NCBI RefSeq assembly: GCF_005280295.1
Contig: NZ_CP040020.1
Span: 1,736,001-1,800,000 of the forward strand
From: Brevibacterium sp. CS2
GTDB lineage: Bacteria; Actinomycetota; Actinomycetes; Actinomycetales; Brevibacteriaceae
Length of the DNA stretch: 64,000 bases
Direction: 5' to 3'
Under the pieces are notes generated by a model. That model made no database searches, was not told the DNA's origin, and saw only the letters and a program-made list of their open reading frames with translations. The translations under genes were made by a program, and so were the position numbers. Of this stretch, positions 28,326 to 37,500 are shown piece after piece (positions within the stretch are counted from its first letter, which is position 1; each line of letters opens with the position of its first letter).

Positions 28326-29699
28326 ATGGCTTTGATCAGAAACAGCAAACTGCGTCCTCGTATCCTCATCGTCGGCGGCGGCTCCGTGGGCCTGCTCGCT
28401 GCTCAGCACCTGCTCAAGAACCTGGGCCGGGGAGAGGCGACGGTCACCGTCGTCGACCCGAACCCGTACATGACCTACCAGCCGTTCCTCCCGGAGGTCG
28501 CCGGCGGCAACATCGAGCCGCGCCACGCCGTCGTGCCGCTGCGCCGCAACCTCAAGGGCGCGGAGGTCATCACCGGGGCCGTCACCCGCATCGACCACGC
28601 TGCGAAGTTCGTCGTCGTCGAGCCCGAGGGCGATGAGCCGTTCGAGCTCGACTACGACCAGATCGTGCTCGCCGCCGGCTCCGTCGCCCGCACCCTGCCG
28701 ATCCCGGGTGTGGCCGAGGAGGCCATCGGCCTCAAGCGCATCGAAGAGGCCGTCGCGCTGCGCGACCACGTCCTCAACCGCATCGGCGAGGCGTCCCTCA
28801 TGGAGAACGACGAGCAGCGCCGCCGCGCCCTGACCTTCGTCTTCGTCGGCGGCGGCTTCGCCGGCATCGAGGCGCTCGCCGAGCTCGAGGACCTCGCCCG
28901 CTCCGCCGTGGGCCAGTACGAGACCCTCACCGAGGCCGACCTCCGCTTCGTCCTCGTCGAGGCGATGGGTCGCGTCATGCCCGAGGTCGGGGAGGCCCAG
29001 GCCCGCTGGGTCGTCGATCACCTGCGCGAGCGCGGCATCGACGTCTACCTCGAGACCTTCCTCCAGGACTGCACCGACAAGCACTGCAAGCTCTCCAACG
29101 GCGAGGAGTTCGACGCCGACACCATCGTGTGGAGCGCCGGCGTCAAGGCCAACCCGGTCCTCGTCGACTCGGACCTGCCGATCGACGAGCGCGGCCGCGT
29201 GACCGTGCGCGCCGACCTCCGGGTCGAGGGCGAAGAGGGCGTCGTCGACGGCGCCTGGGCGGCCGGCGACAACGCCGCCGTCCCGGATCTGTCCGGTGGG
29301 GGAGTCGGCGGCTTCTGCGTGCCGAACGCCCAGCACGCCGTGCGCCAGGCCCCGGTCCTCGCCGCGAACCTGCTCGCCGCGCTGCGCGGGGAGACCGAGT
29401 TCCAGCAGTACTTCCACAAGACCATCGGCTCCGTGGCGGGTCTCGGCCCGTACAAGGGCGTGTCGCAGATGGGCAACTTCGAGGCACGCGGCCTGCTCGC
29501 GTGGCTCATGCACCGCGGCTACCACGGCTACGCGATCCCGACCGTGGACCGCAAGGCCCGTGTGTTCGGCAACTGGGCGCTCAACCTCGTCTTCGGACGC
29601 GACTCGATGCCGCTCAAGGATCTCGACGTGCCGCGCAAGGCCTTCGTCGAGGCCGCGCACTCGAAGCCGGCTCCCAAGAAGGAGCCCGCGAAGGCCTGA
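28326..29699 (+). CDS. ndh: Type II NADH dehydrogenase
   Basis: FAD-dependent NADH:quinone oxidoreductase that feeds the respiratory chain without proton pumping. The 457-residue protein has the N-terminal FAD fold ILIVGGGSVGLLAAQ, the NDH-2 motif TYQPFLPEVAGG, the second dinucleotide fold FVFVGGGFAGIEALAEL and the FAD-binding VDGAWAAGDNAAVPD. The C-terminal region (LMHRGYHGYAIPTVDRKARVFGNW) is the membrane-associating part. There is no transmembrane domain. It is a single-gene unit followed by a strong terminator. Confidence 0.95.
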   Translation: MALIRNSKLRPRILIVGGGSVGLLAAQHLLKNLGRGEATVTVVDPNPYMTYQPFLPEVAGGNIEPRHAVVPLRRNLKGAEVITGAVTRIDHAAKFVVVEPEGDEPFELDYDQIVLAAGSVARTLPIPGVAEEAIGLKRIEEAVALRDHVLNRIGEASLMENDEQRRRALTFVFVGGGFAGIEALAELEDLARSAVGQYETLTEADLRFVLVEAMGRVMPEVGEAQARWVVDHLRERGIDVYLETFLQDCTDKHCKLSNGEEFDADTIVWSAGVKANPVLVDSDLPIDERGRVTVRADLRVEGEEGVVDGAWAAGDNAAVPDLSGGGVGGFCVPNAQHAVRQAPVLAANLLAALRGETEFQQYFHKTIGSVAGLGPYKGVSQMGNFEARGLLAWLMHRGYHGYAIPTVDRKARVFGNWALNLVFGRDSMPLKDLDVPRKAFVEAAHSKPAPKKEPAKA

Positions 29700-29734
29700 T
29701 CACCCCGGCCTGCCGGTCCACGTGACCGACGCCG

Positions 29735-29769
29735 CCGCGCCCCGCCTCGGACTCCGAGGCGGGGCGCGG
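29735..29769 (+). terminator. ndh terminator
   Basis: Perfect 16-bp stem (29735-29750 with 29754-29769) and a 3-nt ACT loop, 36 nt after the ndh stop. Confidence 0.8.
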
Positions 29770-29881
29770 TGCGTCTGCGCTGCGGTGGTGCGGGTCGACG
29801 GAGGGTGCGACTCGTAATCGCATCCCTGTGTAGGCTGAGATCACCGGCTCCGCGCGGTGGTGATGCACACCCGGAGCCTGC

Positions 29882-29958
29882 GCCCTCGTAGCCCAATCGG
29901 CAGAGGCAGCCGACTTAAAATCGGTTCAGTGCGGGTTCGAGTCCCGCCGGGGGCACCA
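29882..29958 (+). tRNA. tRNA with anticodon TAA (Leu by anticodon) but class I architecture
   Basis: Acceptor 29882-29888 with 29948-29954, discriminator A 29955, encoded CCA 29956-29958. The anticodon stem is 29909-29913 with 29921-29925, and the anticodon TAA is at 29916-29918. The variable region is only 5 nt (29926-29930), and the T stem is 29931-29935 with 29943-29947. All stems pair, apart from one G-T wobble closing the anticodon stem and one in the acceptor. Bacterial Leu tRNAs normally have a long variable arm, so the anticodon and the shape disagree. The other tRNA here does not encode CCA. Confidence 0.9.
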
Positions 29959-30080
29959 GCGTCACGTGTCGCACTCTCACCCCCGGAGCGGGCGGTGAGC
30001 CCCCAGCCGGGCACGACCGCCGCGGCCAACATGATGATGTCGCAGGCCACGGCGATGGACTGCGGGGTGCCGGCGTGTGC

Positions 30081-30851
30081 TCAGTCCTGCGGGCCTCCGC
30101 AGTCGGGGAACGCCGAGCCGCTCGGTTCGTGGGCGGAGTACGCGGCGAGGAATGCACCGGCGATGATCGAGTAGCCCTCGGCGTTGGGATGCAGGCCGTC
30201 GGAGAGCGTGTCCACGGTGCCGCGGAGCGGATAGCCGAGGTCGAGGTACTCGACCGCGCGCGCCTCGGCCGCGGTCCGGATCTCGTCCCCGAGCTCGTCG
30301 AGCCGCTCGGCAGGGACGTCGTCGCGGTGGAACGGCGAGGTGGCGACGATCGGGGTGTCGGGCAGCGCATCGCGCAGGCCTCCCAGGGTCCTGGCGATCG
30401 CAGCCCGCTGATCGGCGTCGGCGGAGTTCGCCGCCGTCGACACGACGACGATGTCCGGTTCCGCCTCGATCGCCTCCGGGACCCGGTCGACGTAGGCCGT
30501 GTTCGGGCGGACCCGATTGCTCACCGCGTAGCTCGAGCCGCTGACCGCGATATTGACCTCGTTCCATCCCTGCTGCCGGGCGACGATCGTCGACCAGCGT
30601 TCCGACTCGGTGTCGACGCCGGCACCGACGGTGAACGAATCGCCCATGAACACGGCGGTGGGCTCGTTGAGGCAGCCGTGTGCGGCGGTCGGGTCGCCGC
30701 TCGGCGCGCCCTCCGCGGGGCCGTCGGCCTGGCGCGGGGCACCGGTGCAGGCGGTGAGGAGGAGTGCGGCGAGCCCGGTGACGGCGAGGAGGGTGCCGCG
30801 GACCGACTGTCGGGCGGTGCGGGGATGAGTGGTGCGGGGACGAGGTGCCAC
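30081..30851 (-). CDS. SGNH/GDSL-family hydrolase lipoprotein
   Basis: 256 residues. A lipoprotein signal (LAALLLTAC, lipidated C35) and a Pro/Gly/Asp-rich spacer precede an SGNH fold with block I FMGDSFTVGAG (S72), an Asn-containing block (STAANSAD) and block V SDGLHPNAEGY (D218, H221). It is predicted to be an extracytoplasmic esterase or lipase anchored to the outer membrane face. GTG 30851 has GAAGGAG 5 nt upstream. It shares the divergent region 30852-31076 with ppk2. The 122 nt between the tRNA and this gene hold nothing recognisable. Confidence 0.9.
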   Translation of the reverse strand: MAPRPRTTHPRTARQSVRGTLLAVTGLAALLLTACTGAPRQADGPAEGAPSGDPTAAHGCLNEPTAVFMGDSFTVGAGVDTESERWSTIVARQQGWNEVNIAVSGSSYAVSNRVRPNTAYVDRVPEAIEAEPDIVVVSTAANSADADQRAAIARTLGGLRDALPDTPIVATSPFHRDDVPAERLDELGDEIRTAAEARAVEYLDLGYPLRGTVDTLSDGLHPNAEGYSIIAGAFLAAYSAHEPSGSAFPDCGGPQD

Positions 30852-31015
30852 CGGGCTCCTTCGGGATGCGGGCGGTGTGCTGGGCCGCTCACGATCGTAC
30901 CGGCGGTCTCGGTGCCGGTCCCACCTGCCCCGGTGACGCGGGTTCGACCGGCGGCGGGCACCTCGGGAGCGGCAGTCCGGGGGAATGACAGGACCGGGAT
31001 GCTCACACTGCGGCG

Positions 31016-31049
31016 GTTCACTCGCAGTTCACATGCGGGTGAATAGACT
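31016..31049 (+). promoter_or_regulatory. ppk2 promoter with PhoP-box-like direct repeats
   Basis: Two GTTCAC units at 31016-31021 and 31027-31032 repeat with an 11-nt period, with a degenerate third unit (GGTGAAT from 31038). The -10 is TAGACT (31044-31049). Streptomyces PHO boxes are 11-nt direct repeats beginning GTTCA. The placement over the -35 suggests activation under phosphate limitation. Confidence 0.5.
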
Positions 31050-31076
31050 GGGAACACGGCCATTCGAAGGAGAATC

Positions 31077-31979
31077 ATGCATCCTCACCAGCGCGAGAAC
31101 CTGCGCGAGTACATCGACAAGCTGCGGCTCGAGGGGTACACGGTCCAGGAGGGGCACACTGCGGACCCCGACCTCATCGACCCGGGCGGCAAGGCCGTGG
31201 AGACCTGGCGCGAAGGCTACCCGTACGACGAGCGGCTCGATCGCGAATCCTACGAGATGGAGAAGTACAAGCTCCAGATCGAACTGCTGAAGTTCCAGTA
31301 CTGGGGTCAGGACAACGGCCTGCGCCACGTGCTCCTGTTCGAGGGGCGCGACGCGGCCGGCAAGGGCGGCACGATCAAGCGCTTCACCGAGCACCTCAAC
31401 CCGCGTGCGGCTCGCGTCGTGGCGCTCAACAAGCCCTCGGACCGCGAGCAGGGCCAGTGGTACTTCCAGCGCTACGTCCAGCACCTGCCCACGGTGGGCG
31501 AGATCGTGCTGTTCGACCGCTCCTGGTACAACCGCGGCAACGTCGAGCGCGTCATGGGCTTCTGCTCCGACGAGGAGTACGAGACCTTCATGCGTCAGGC
31601 CCCGGTGTTCGAGCAGATGCTCCTGGACTCCGGGATCCACGTGACGAAGTTCTGGTTCTCCGTCACCCAGCACGAGCAGCGCACGCGGTTCGCGATCCGC
31701 CAGCTCGACCCGGTGCGGCAGTGGAAGCTCTCGCCGATGGACCTCGAATCGCTCGACAAGTGGGAGGAGTACACGGCGGCGAAGGAGGCGACCTTCCTCC
31801 GCACGGACACCGACTACGCACCGTGGGTGACGATCAAGTCGAACGACAAGAAGCGCGCCCGCCTCAATGCGATGCGCTACTTCCTCAACCAGTTCGAGTA
31901 CGACGGCCGCGACGACTCGGTGGTCCACCCGGCCGACGAGAAGCTCGTGCAGCGCGGACGCGACGCCGTCGGCGACTGA
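31077..31979 (+). CDS. ppk2: Polyphosphate kinase 2
   Basis: P-loop kinase that transfers phosphate between polyphosphate and nucleoside di- or monophosphates. The 300-residue protein is a one-domain PPK2. It shows Walker A FEGRDAAGKGGTIKRF, the lid-region motif LNKPSDREQGQWYFQRYVQHLP, Walker B VLFDRSWYNRGNVERVMGF and the RQAPVFEQMLLDSGI helix. The Gly/Lys-rich Walker A is typical of class I PPK2. GAAGGAG stands 6 nt before the ATG. It is a monocistronic gene ended by a long palindrome. Confidence 0.95.
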   Translation: MHPHQRENLREYIDKLRLEGYTVQEGHTADPDLIDPGGKAVETWREGYPYDERLDRESYEMEKYKLQIELLKFQYWGQDNGLRHVLLFEGRDAAGKGGTIKRFTEHLNPRAARVVALNKPSDREQGQWYFQRYVQHLPTVGEIVLFDRSWYNRGNVERVMGFCSDEEYETFMRQAPVFEQMLLDSGIHVTKFWFSVTQHEQRTRFAIRQLDPVRQWKLSPMDLESLDKWEEYTAAKEATFLRTDTDYAPWVTIKSNDKKRARLNAMRYFLNQFEYDGRDDSVVHPADEKLVQRGRDAVGD

Positions 31980-32013
31980 ACCGCAGGGCCTCGCACGGGC
32001 AGATCCTGTCCGA

Positions 32014-32071
32014 CTGCGCGGTATCCGAAGAGCGACGCGCAATTGCGCGCTTCGTCTCGGATACCGCGCAG
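32014..32071. repeat. Long inverted repeat between convergent ppk2 and DUF1461 genes
   Basis: Perfect 15-bp outer stem (32014-32028 with 32057-32071) enclosing a second imperfect stem around a 12-nt palindrome centred at 32042. It probably terminates both convergent genes. Confidence 0.65.
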
Positions 32072-32172
32072 TTCGCGTGTAGAGCGAGAGAGAACGGGGC
32101 CGGGTGACAGGGGAAAGCCACCCGACCCCACGTGTGTGGCGGCCTGCGTTCGGTCCGCGCCGCGGCCTTGGC

Positions 32173-33324
32173 TCAGACGGTCCCGGTGCGCTTCGCCTCG
32201 GTGCGCTCGGCCTTGCGGGCCTTCCGGCGCGCGCCCGCCCCCATGAAGCTCAGGAGCAGCGGGATCAGGGCGCCGAGGAGGATGATGACGCCGACCGCGA
32301 TCCCTGCATCGATCCAGAACGGGGCGGGGAACAGGCGGATGAGCGCGTCGTCGAGGTAGAACTGCCAGGTCCCCTGATCGAAGAACAGGGTGTGGAAGCC
32401 GGTGAAGAACCGGTCCCAGCCGAGCATCGCGAGCACCGCCAGGGCGACCGCGGCGACGAGCGTGAGGAGCGCGCCCCAGCGGATGCTGTGGCGCAGACCC
32501 GGGCCGGTGCGGCGGGACAGGTAGAGCGCGAACACGACGCCGACGACCGCGGCGATGACGCCGACGAGGTAGAGCAGCTGGACGAGCGCCTTGACGTCGG
32601 CCATGTGCGTGATCTCCTCGGCCGCGAACACCGGCACCCCGTTGGGCAGGACGACATCGGCGAGGTAGCGGCTCGAGTCGAGGTTGTTGAGGTAGTCGAC
32701 GGCATAGGAGCCGTAGTGGAGCCGGTCGTCGGAGGTGAAGCCGTAGTCGTCGACCGGGAACCCGGGACGGTAGAAGTACTCGAACTTGAGGAACAGGCCG
32801 GAGGCGACTGCGCGCACCGCGATCGCGGCGAGGACGAACGGCATCGCGAGCGTGATCCAGATCGTGCCGATGACGTCGAGCGCACCGAATCGGCCGGTGC
32901 CGGGCACGTCGACCTCGCGCGAGCGGTCTCCGCGGACATCCGCAGTGCCCTTCCGGCCGGCCTTCCCGGTCTTCCCGGTCTTCCCGGCACCGCTCGTGCC
33001 CGCCGCCGAGGCGCCTGCGCCGGCTGCTGTGCCGCCGCCGAGGATCGCCCACTCCTCATCGGAGAGCAACGCCGGCTTCCCGGAGCCCGCGCCCGTGTCG
33101 GCACTTGCCTGAGCAGGCTTCGCCGCGGTGTCGGTGCCGGCCGAGCGTGCCGGGGTCTCCCGGGTGGGGCCGGGGTCGTCGTGGAAGGTGTCGAAGGCCT
33201 GGGTGTCCTCGAGATGCGAACCGGAGGCCCGGTCGTCGGCCGCCGGGGCGCGGGACGGTTCGGTCCCGGAGCTCAGGCGGCGCGAGAGCAGGTCATCGGA
33301 GTTCTTCGGGTCATCGGTAGCCAC
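32173..33324 (-). CDS. DUF1461 / TIGR01906-like integral membrane protein
   Basis: About 383 residues. A long disordered Ala/Gly/Thr/Lys-rich cytoplasmic N-terminus (to about residue 145, with a GKTGKTGKAG repeat) leads into five membrane helices. The family hallmarks between helices are seen: an extracytoplasmic loop with FTSDDRLHYGSYAVDYLNN and HMADVKALVQLLYLVG, then WDRFFTGFHTLFFDQGTWQF and LIRLFPAPFWIDAG. Function unknown. GTG 33324 is chosen; GTG 33369 is also in frame and cannot be excluded. It lies downstream of the AEC gene in the same direction. Confidence 0.85.
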   Translation of the reverse strand: MATDDPKNSDDLLSRRLSSGTEPSRAPAADDRASGSHLEDTQAFDTFHDDPGPTRETPARSAGTDTAAKPAQASADTGAGSGKPALLSDEEWAILGGGTAAGAGASAAGTSGAGKTGKTGKAGRKGTADVRGDRSREVDVPGTGRFGALDVIGTIWITLAMPFVLAAIAVRAVASGLFLKFEYFYRPGFPVDDYGFTSDDRLHYGSYAVDYLNNLDSSRYLADVVLPNGVPVFAAEEITHMADVKALVQLLYLVGVIAAVVGVVFALYLSRRTGPGLRHSIRWGALLTLVAAVALAVLAMLGWDRFFTGFHTLFFDQGTWQFYLDDALIRLFPAPFWIDAGIAVGVIILLGALIPLLLSFMGAGARRKARKAERTEAKRTGTV

Positions 33325-33396
33325 CCCACCATTGTTCGTCCCCGGCCCGGCCGCGCGGCGGACCGACACGCACTAGCGCCGAACTCGGGGCGCCGC

Positions 33397-34323
33397 TCAG
33401 CCGCCGAGGAGCACCGCGACGACGATCATCGTCGGCACGGACAGCACCGTGGTGATGAACACCGCGTCGCGGGCCAGCCGCTCGGCCTGGTTGTACTGCA
33501 TCGCGTAGATGTAGACGTTCTGCGCCGTCGGCAGCGCGGAGGTCACGACGATGCCGAGCAGGTCGAGCCCGGAGTATCCGAGGAGCGGACCGCCGATCGC
33601 CCAGGCGATCGCCGGCTGGGCGAGAAGCTTGAGCACGGTGATGAGGGTGAGCTGGCGGCGCGAGCCGGGCGCCGGCAGCGTCCAGCCGTCCTTGAGGGAG
33701 ATCCCGAACGCGAGCAGCGCCCCGGGCACCGCGATCGCCCCGAGCATCCCGAGCGGCTCGTGGATCACTCCGGGCAGCCGCACGCCGGCGACCGAGCACA
33801 CGACGCCCACAGCGGCACCGATGACGATCGGGTTGCGGAGCACGACGACGATCGCCGTCCACCACTCCCGGGTCGCACCCGGCCGGGTCGCGTCGAGCAG
33901 CGCCATGCTCACCGGACCGAGCACGACGAGCTGGAACAGGAGCACCGGTGCGACGTAGCTCAGATCGCCGAGCACATAGGTGGCGATCGGGATGCCGAGG
34001 TTGCCGATGTTGACGTAGCCGATCGACATCGCGCTGATCGTCGACTCCCCGAGCGAGCGCCTCCGCCACCACTTCGTCACGATGAAGCCGAGCACCGCGA
34101 GGAGCACCGCCGAACCGCCCGTCGCCAGCAGCGCGGAGGAGAAGATCATCCCGACATCGGTCTCGGCGAGGGTGACGTAGAGGAGCGCGGGGGTCGCGGC
34201 GTAGAACACGAGCTTGGCGATGACCTGCTGCCCGGACGGCCCGAGCACCCCGCTGCGGCCGAGAAGCAGGCCGGTGAGCACGACGACGGTGATGACGCCG
34301 AAGCCCTCGAGCACTCCGATCAC
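33397..34323 (-). CDS. AEC family (auxin efflux carrier-like) transporter
   Basis: 308 residues with about ten membrane helices in the AEC fold, typically secondary carriers of malate or other organic acids. Motifs: VVLTGLLLGRSGVLG in helix 1, KLVFYAATPALLYVTLAET, the glycine-rich SIGYVNIGNLGIPIATYVLG and the C-terminal SALPTAQNVYIYAMQY. GTG 34323 has a perfect AAGGAGG 5 nt upstream. It could share an mRNA with the DUF1461 gene. The substrate cannot be assigned. Confidence 0.9.
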   Translation of the reverse strand: MIGVLEGFGVITVVVLTGLLLGRSGVLGPSGQQVIAKLVFYAATPALLYVTLAETDVGMIFSSALLATGGSAVLLAVLGFIVTKWWRRRSLGESTISAMSIGYVNIGNLGIPIATYVLGDLSYVAPVLLFQLVVLGPVSMALLDATRPGATREWWTAIVVVLRNPIVIGAAVGVVCSVAGVRLPGVIHEPLGMLGAIAVPGALLAFGISLKDGWTLPAPGSRRQLTLITVLKLLAQPAIAWAIGGPLLGYSGLDLLGIVVTSALPTAQNVYIYAMQYNQAERLARDAVFITTVLSVPTMIVVAVLLGG

Positions 34324-34480
34324 CGCTGCCTCCTTCTCGCTCCGCGCCCGGTCCCGCGCACGGGCCGGCCGGCCCGCCCGTGCGCCTCGGCCCACCTGCG
34401 TGCCGCGACCCAGCCTAGACCCGCAGCCGCGGAGGCGAGCGGCCGACCGCACTGCGGGCACGGTGCACGGCCGCGGCGCA

Positions 34481-34566
34481 GTGCCCGCCACCCGTGCCCG
34501 CCACCCGTGCCCGCCGCCCAACGGCATGACCCCGCCACCCGTGCCCGCAGCCCGTGCTCGCCAGCC
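34481..34566. repeat. 13-bp tandem repeats upstream of hrpA
   Basis: Three consecutive units of the GTGCCCGCCACCC type (34481-34519), an 11-nt break, then about two and a half degenerate units (34531-34566). They lie in the 276-nt divergent region between the AEC gene and hrpA. Nothing else is recognisable there apart from the hrpA -10. Confidence 0.7.
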
Positions 34567-34583
34567 GGCACCTCGCGTCCCGG

Positions 34584-34589
34584 TAGTCT
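34584..34589 (+). promoter_or_regulatory. Candidate -10 of hrpA
   Basis: TAGTCT 10 nt before ATG 34600. The intervening GGGAG could act as a very short ribosome site. Confidence 0.5.
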
Positions 34590-34599
34590 GGGAGCCGTC

Positions 34600-37500
34600 A
34601 TGACCGAGAACCGATCGTCCCGCCCCGCCCGCCGCCGCGGCTCCCGCTCCCGGGGCCGCGGCCACCAGGAGAACGACCGCGGCCGCCGCGGCCCGCGCGA
34701 GAACCGCCGCAGCGCCGCCCTGCGCACCGCGCGCCAGGGCTTCGCCCCGCACATCACCTATCCGCCGCAGCTGCCGGTGAGCGAGCACCGCGACACCATC
34801 GCCGCGGCGATCCGTGACAATCAGGTCGTCATCATCGCCGGTGAGACCGGCTCGGGGAAGACGACGCAGATCCCCAAGATCTGCCTCGAACTCGGCTACG
34901 GCATCGACGGGATGATCGGCCACACCCAGCCGCGCCGGATCGCCGCCCGCGCGGTCGCCGCCCGCCTCGCCGAGGAGCTCGACGCGGAGCTCGGCGGGGG
35001 CATCGGCTACCAGGTGCGCTTCACCTCGCAGGTCGCCGACAGCACCCGGGTCAAGGTCATGACCGACGGCATCCTCCTCGCCGAGCTCCAGCACGATCGC
35101 CGGCTGTCGGCCTACGAGGTCATCATCATCGACGAGGCGCACGAGCGCAGCCTCAACATCGACTTCCTCCTCGGCTCCCTCGCCCGGCTCCTCAAGGAGC
35201 GCCCGGACCTCAAGGTGATCATCACCTCGGCGACGATCGACCCGGAGTCATTCGCCGCCCACTTCGACGACGCCCCGATCATCCGCGTCTCCGGCCGCAC
35301 CTACCCCGTCGAGGTCCGTTACCGCCCGCTCACCGATGACACCGCCGCATCCGACGACGACGCCGACGGCCCGGGTGCCGACGGCGACTACGAGGCCGGG
35401 GCGGCGGACCAGACCGAGGGGATCCTCGCCGCGGTCGACGAGCTCCTCGCCGAACCCCCCGGCGACATCCTCGTGTTCCTGTCCGGCGAGCGGGAGATCC
35501 GCGACACCGCCGAGGCGCTCGGCAGCCACCTCGCGCGCCGCCCGCGCACCCAGCACTGGGAGGTCATCCCGCTGTTCTCCCGGCTGTCGTCCGCGGAGCA
35601 GCAGCGGGTGTTCGCCGCCCACCGGAACCCGCGCATCGTCCTCGCCACGAACGTCGCGGAGACCTCGCTCACCGTGCCCGGCATCAAGTACGTCATCGAC
35701 GTCGGCACCGCCCGGATCTCCCGCTACTCCAACCGCACCAAGGTCCAGCGCCTGCCGATCGAGCGGATCTCGCAGGCGAGCGCGAACCAGCGGATGGGCC
35801 GCTGCGGGCGCACGAGCGACGGCATCTGCATCCGGCTCTATTCGGCCGACGACTTCGCCTCCCGCCCCGAGTACACCGATCCGGAGATCCTGCGGACCAA
35901 CCTCGCCAGCGTCATCCTCCAGATGTGCTCCCTCGGATTCGCCCGCACCGAGGCCGACATCACCGGCTTCCCCTTCCTCACCCCGCCCGACCCCCGCGCG
36001 GTGCGCGACGGCCGGATGCTCCTCGGCGAGCTCGGCGCGCTGCGTCACGACGGGGACGCGATCCGGCTCACCGGGATCGGCCGGAAGCTCGCCCGGCTGC
36101 CGATCGATCCCCGGCTGGCGCGGATGCTGCTCGCCGGGGCCGAGGCGGGATGCGGCGGGGAGGTCGCCGTCATCGTCGCCGGGCTCTCCATCCAGGACCC
36201 GCGCGAGCGCCCCACCGAGGTGCGCGCCGAGGCCGATGCGCTCCACGCCCGCTTCCGCGACGAGGCGAGCGACTTCCTCTCCCTGCTCACCCTGTGGAAC
36301 CATCTCCAGGACTCCGCGGCGACCCTGTCGTCCTCGAAGTTCCGCCGGCTCTGCAAGGCGGAGTTCATCAACTTCGTCCGGGTGCGCGAATGGCAGGATC
36401 TCGTGAGCCAGCTCCGCTCGCTGCTCGGTGGGGCCGGCGTCCACATCGAGCGCTCCCGGTGGCGCCCCCTCGAGGAGGAGGAATCCGGTGCCGCCGGGGC
36501 GGTCGGTGCGCCTGCCGGGGACGCCGGCGGCGGACGGCTAGGCGCTCAGCAGGGTGGGAAAGCCCAGCAGGGTGGGAAGCCCCGGGGCCCTTATGACGAC
36601 GAAGCGGTGCAGATCCACCGTGCGCTGCTCACCGGCCTGCTGTCGATGATCGGCGTGCGCACCGAGACCGGGCGCGGCGACCGGGCGGGCGGACGCTCCG
36701 GGCGCGGTGAGCGCGGCGGGCCGGGCCGCGAGTACCAGGGTGCGCGCGGCACCCGGTTCGCGATCTTCCCCGGCTCCGGCCTCAGCCGGTCACGGCCGGA
36801 GGTCGTCGTGGCCGCCGAGCTCGTCGAGACCTCGCGGCTGTGGGCGCGCACCGTCGCCGTCGTCGAACCCGAATGGATCATCGAGGCCGCCGGACCGCTC
36901 GCGCTGCGCCGGCACAGCGAACCCCACTGGTCGCAGCGCAGCGGTTCGGCGATGGCCTACGAGACGGTGACGCTCTACGGGGTGACCCTGAGCAGCGACC
37001 AGCGGGTGGGCTACGGGAGGATCGATCCGGTCGTGTCCCGCGAGCTGTTCATCCGCCACGCGCTCATCGACGGCGAATGGCGGGAGAGCCACGCCTTCCT
37101 CCGCCGCAACGCCGCCGCGATCGCCGAGGCCGAGGAGCTCGCCTCCCGGGTCCGCAACCGACGCCTGCTCGCCGAGGACGAGGTGCTCTTCGACTTCTAC
37201 GACGCCCGCCTGCCGGAGACCGTGGTATCCGGCGCCCACTTCAACTCCTGGTGGAAGACGGTCCGGCAGGACCAGCCCGAGCTCCTCGACATCCCGGTCG
37301 AGGCGCTGCTGAGCGACGACTCCGCCCAGCTGTCCTCCCGGGCCGCCGCCGACTTCCCGCTCGAGTGGCCCCTGCCCGACGGCACCGCCGCCCGGCTGCG
37401 CTACGCCTACGACCCCGGCTCGACGTCTGACGGGGTGACCGTCGAGATCCCCGCCGACGCCCTCGAGACCGCCGATGCCGACGCCTTCACCTGGCAGGTG

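Noticed and set aside
29882..29958. TAA-anticodon tRNA as a pseudogene
   Set aside because: All stems pair (two G-T wobbles only), the loops keep conserved T-loop residues and CCA is encoded, so decay is unlikely.
34481..34566. CRISPR-like array
   Set aside because: The units are adjacent 13-bp copies without unique spacers, and no cas gene is present.
32104..34599. N-terminal extension of hrpA by about 830 codons
   Set aside because: The extension is antisense of the DUF1461 and AEC genes; hrpA has its own -10 and start at 34600.
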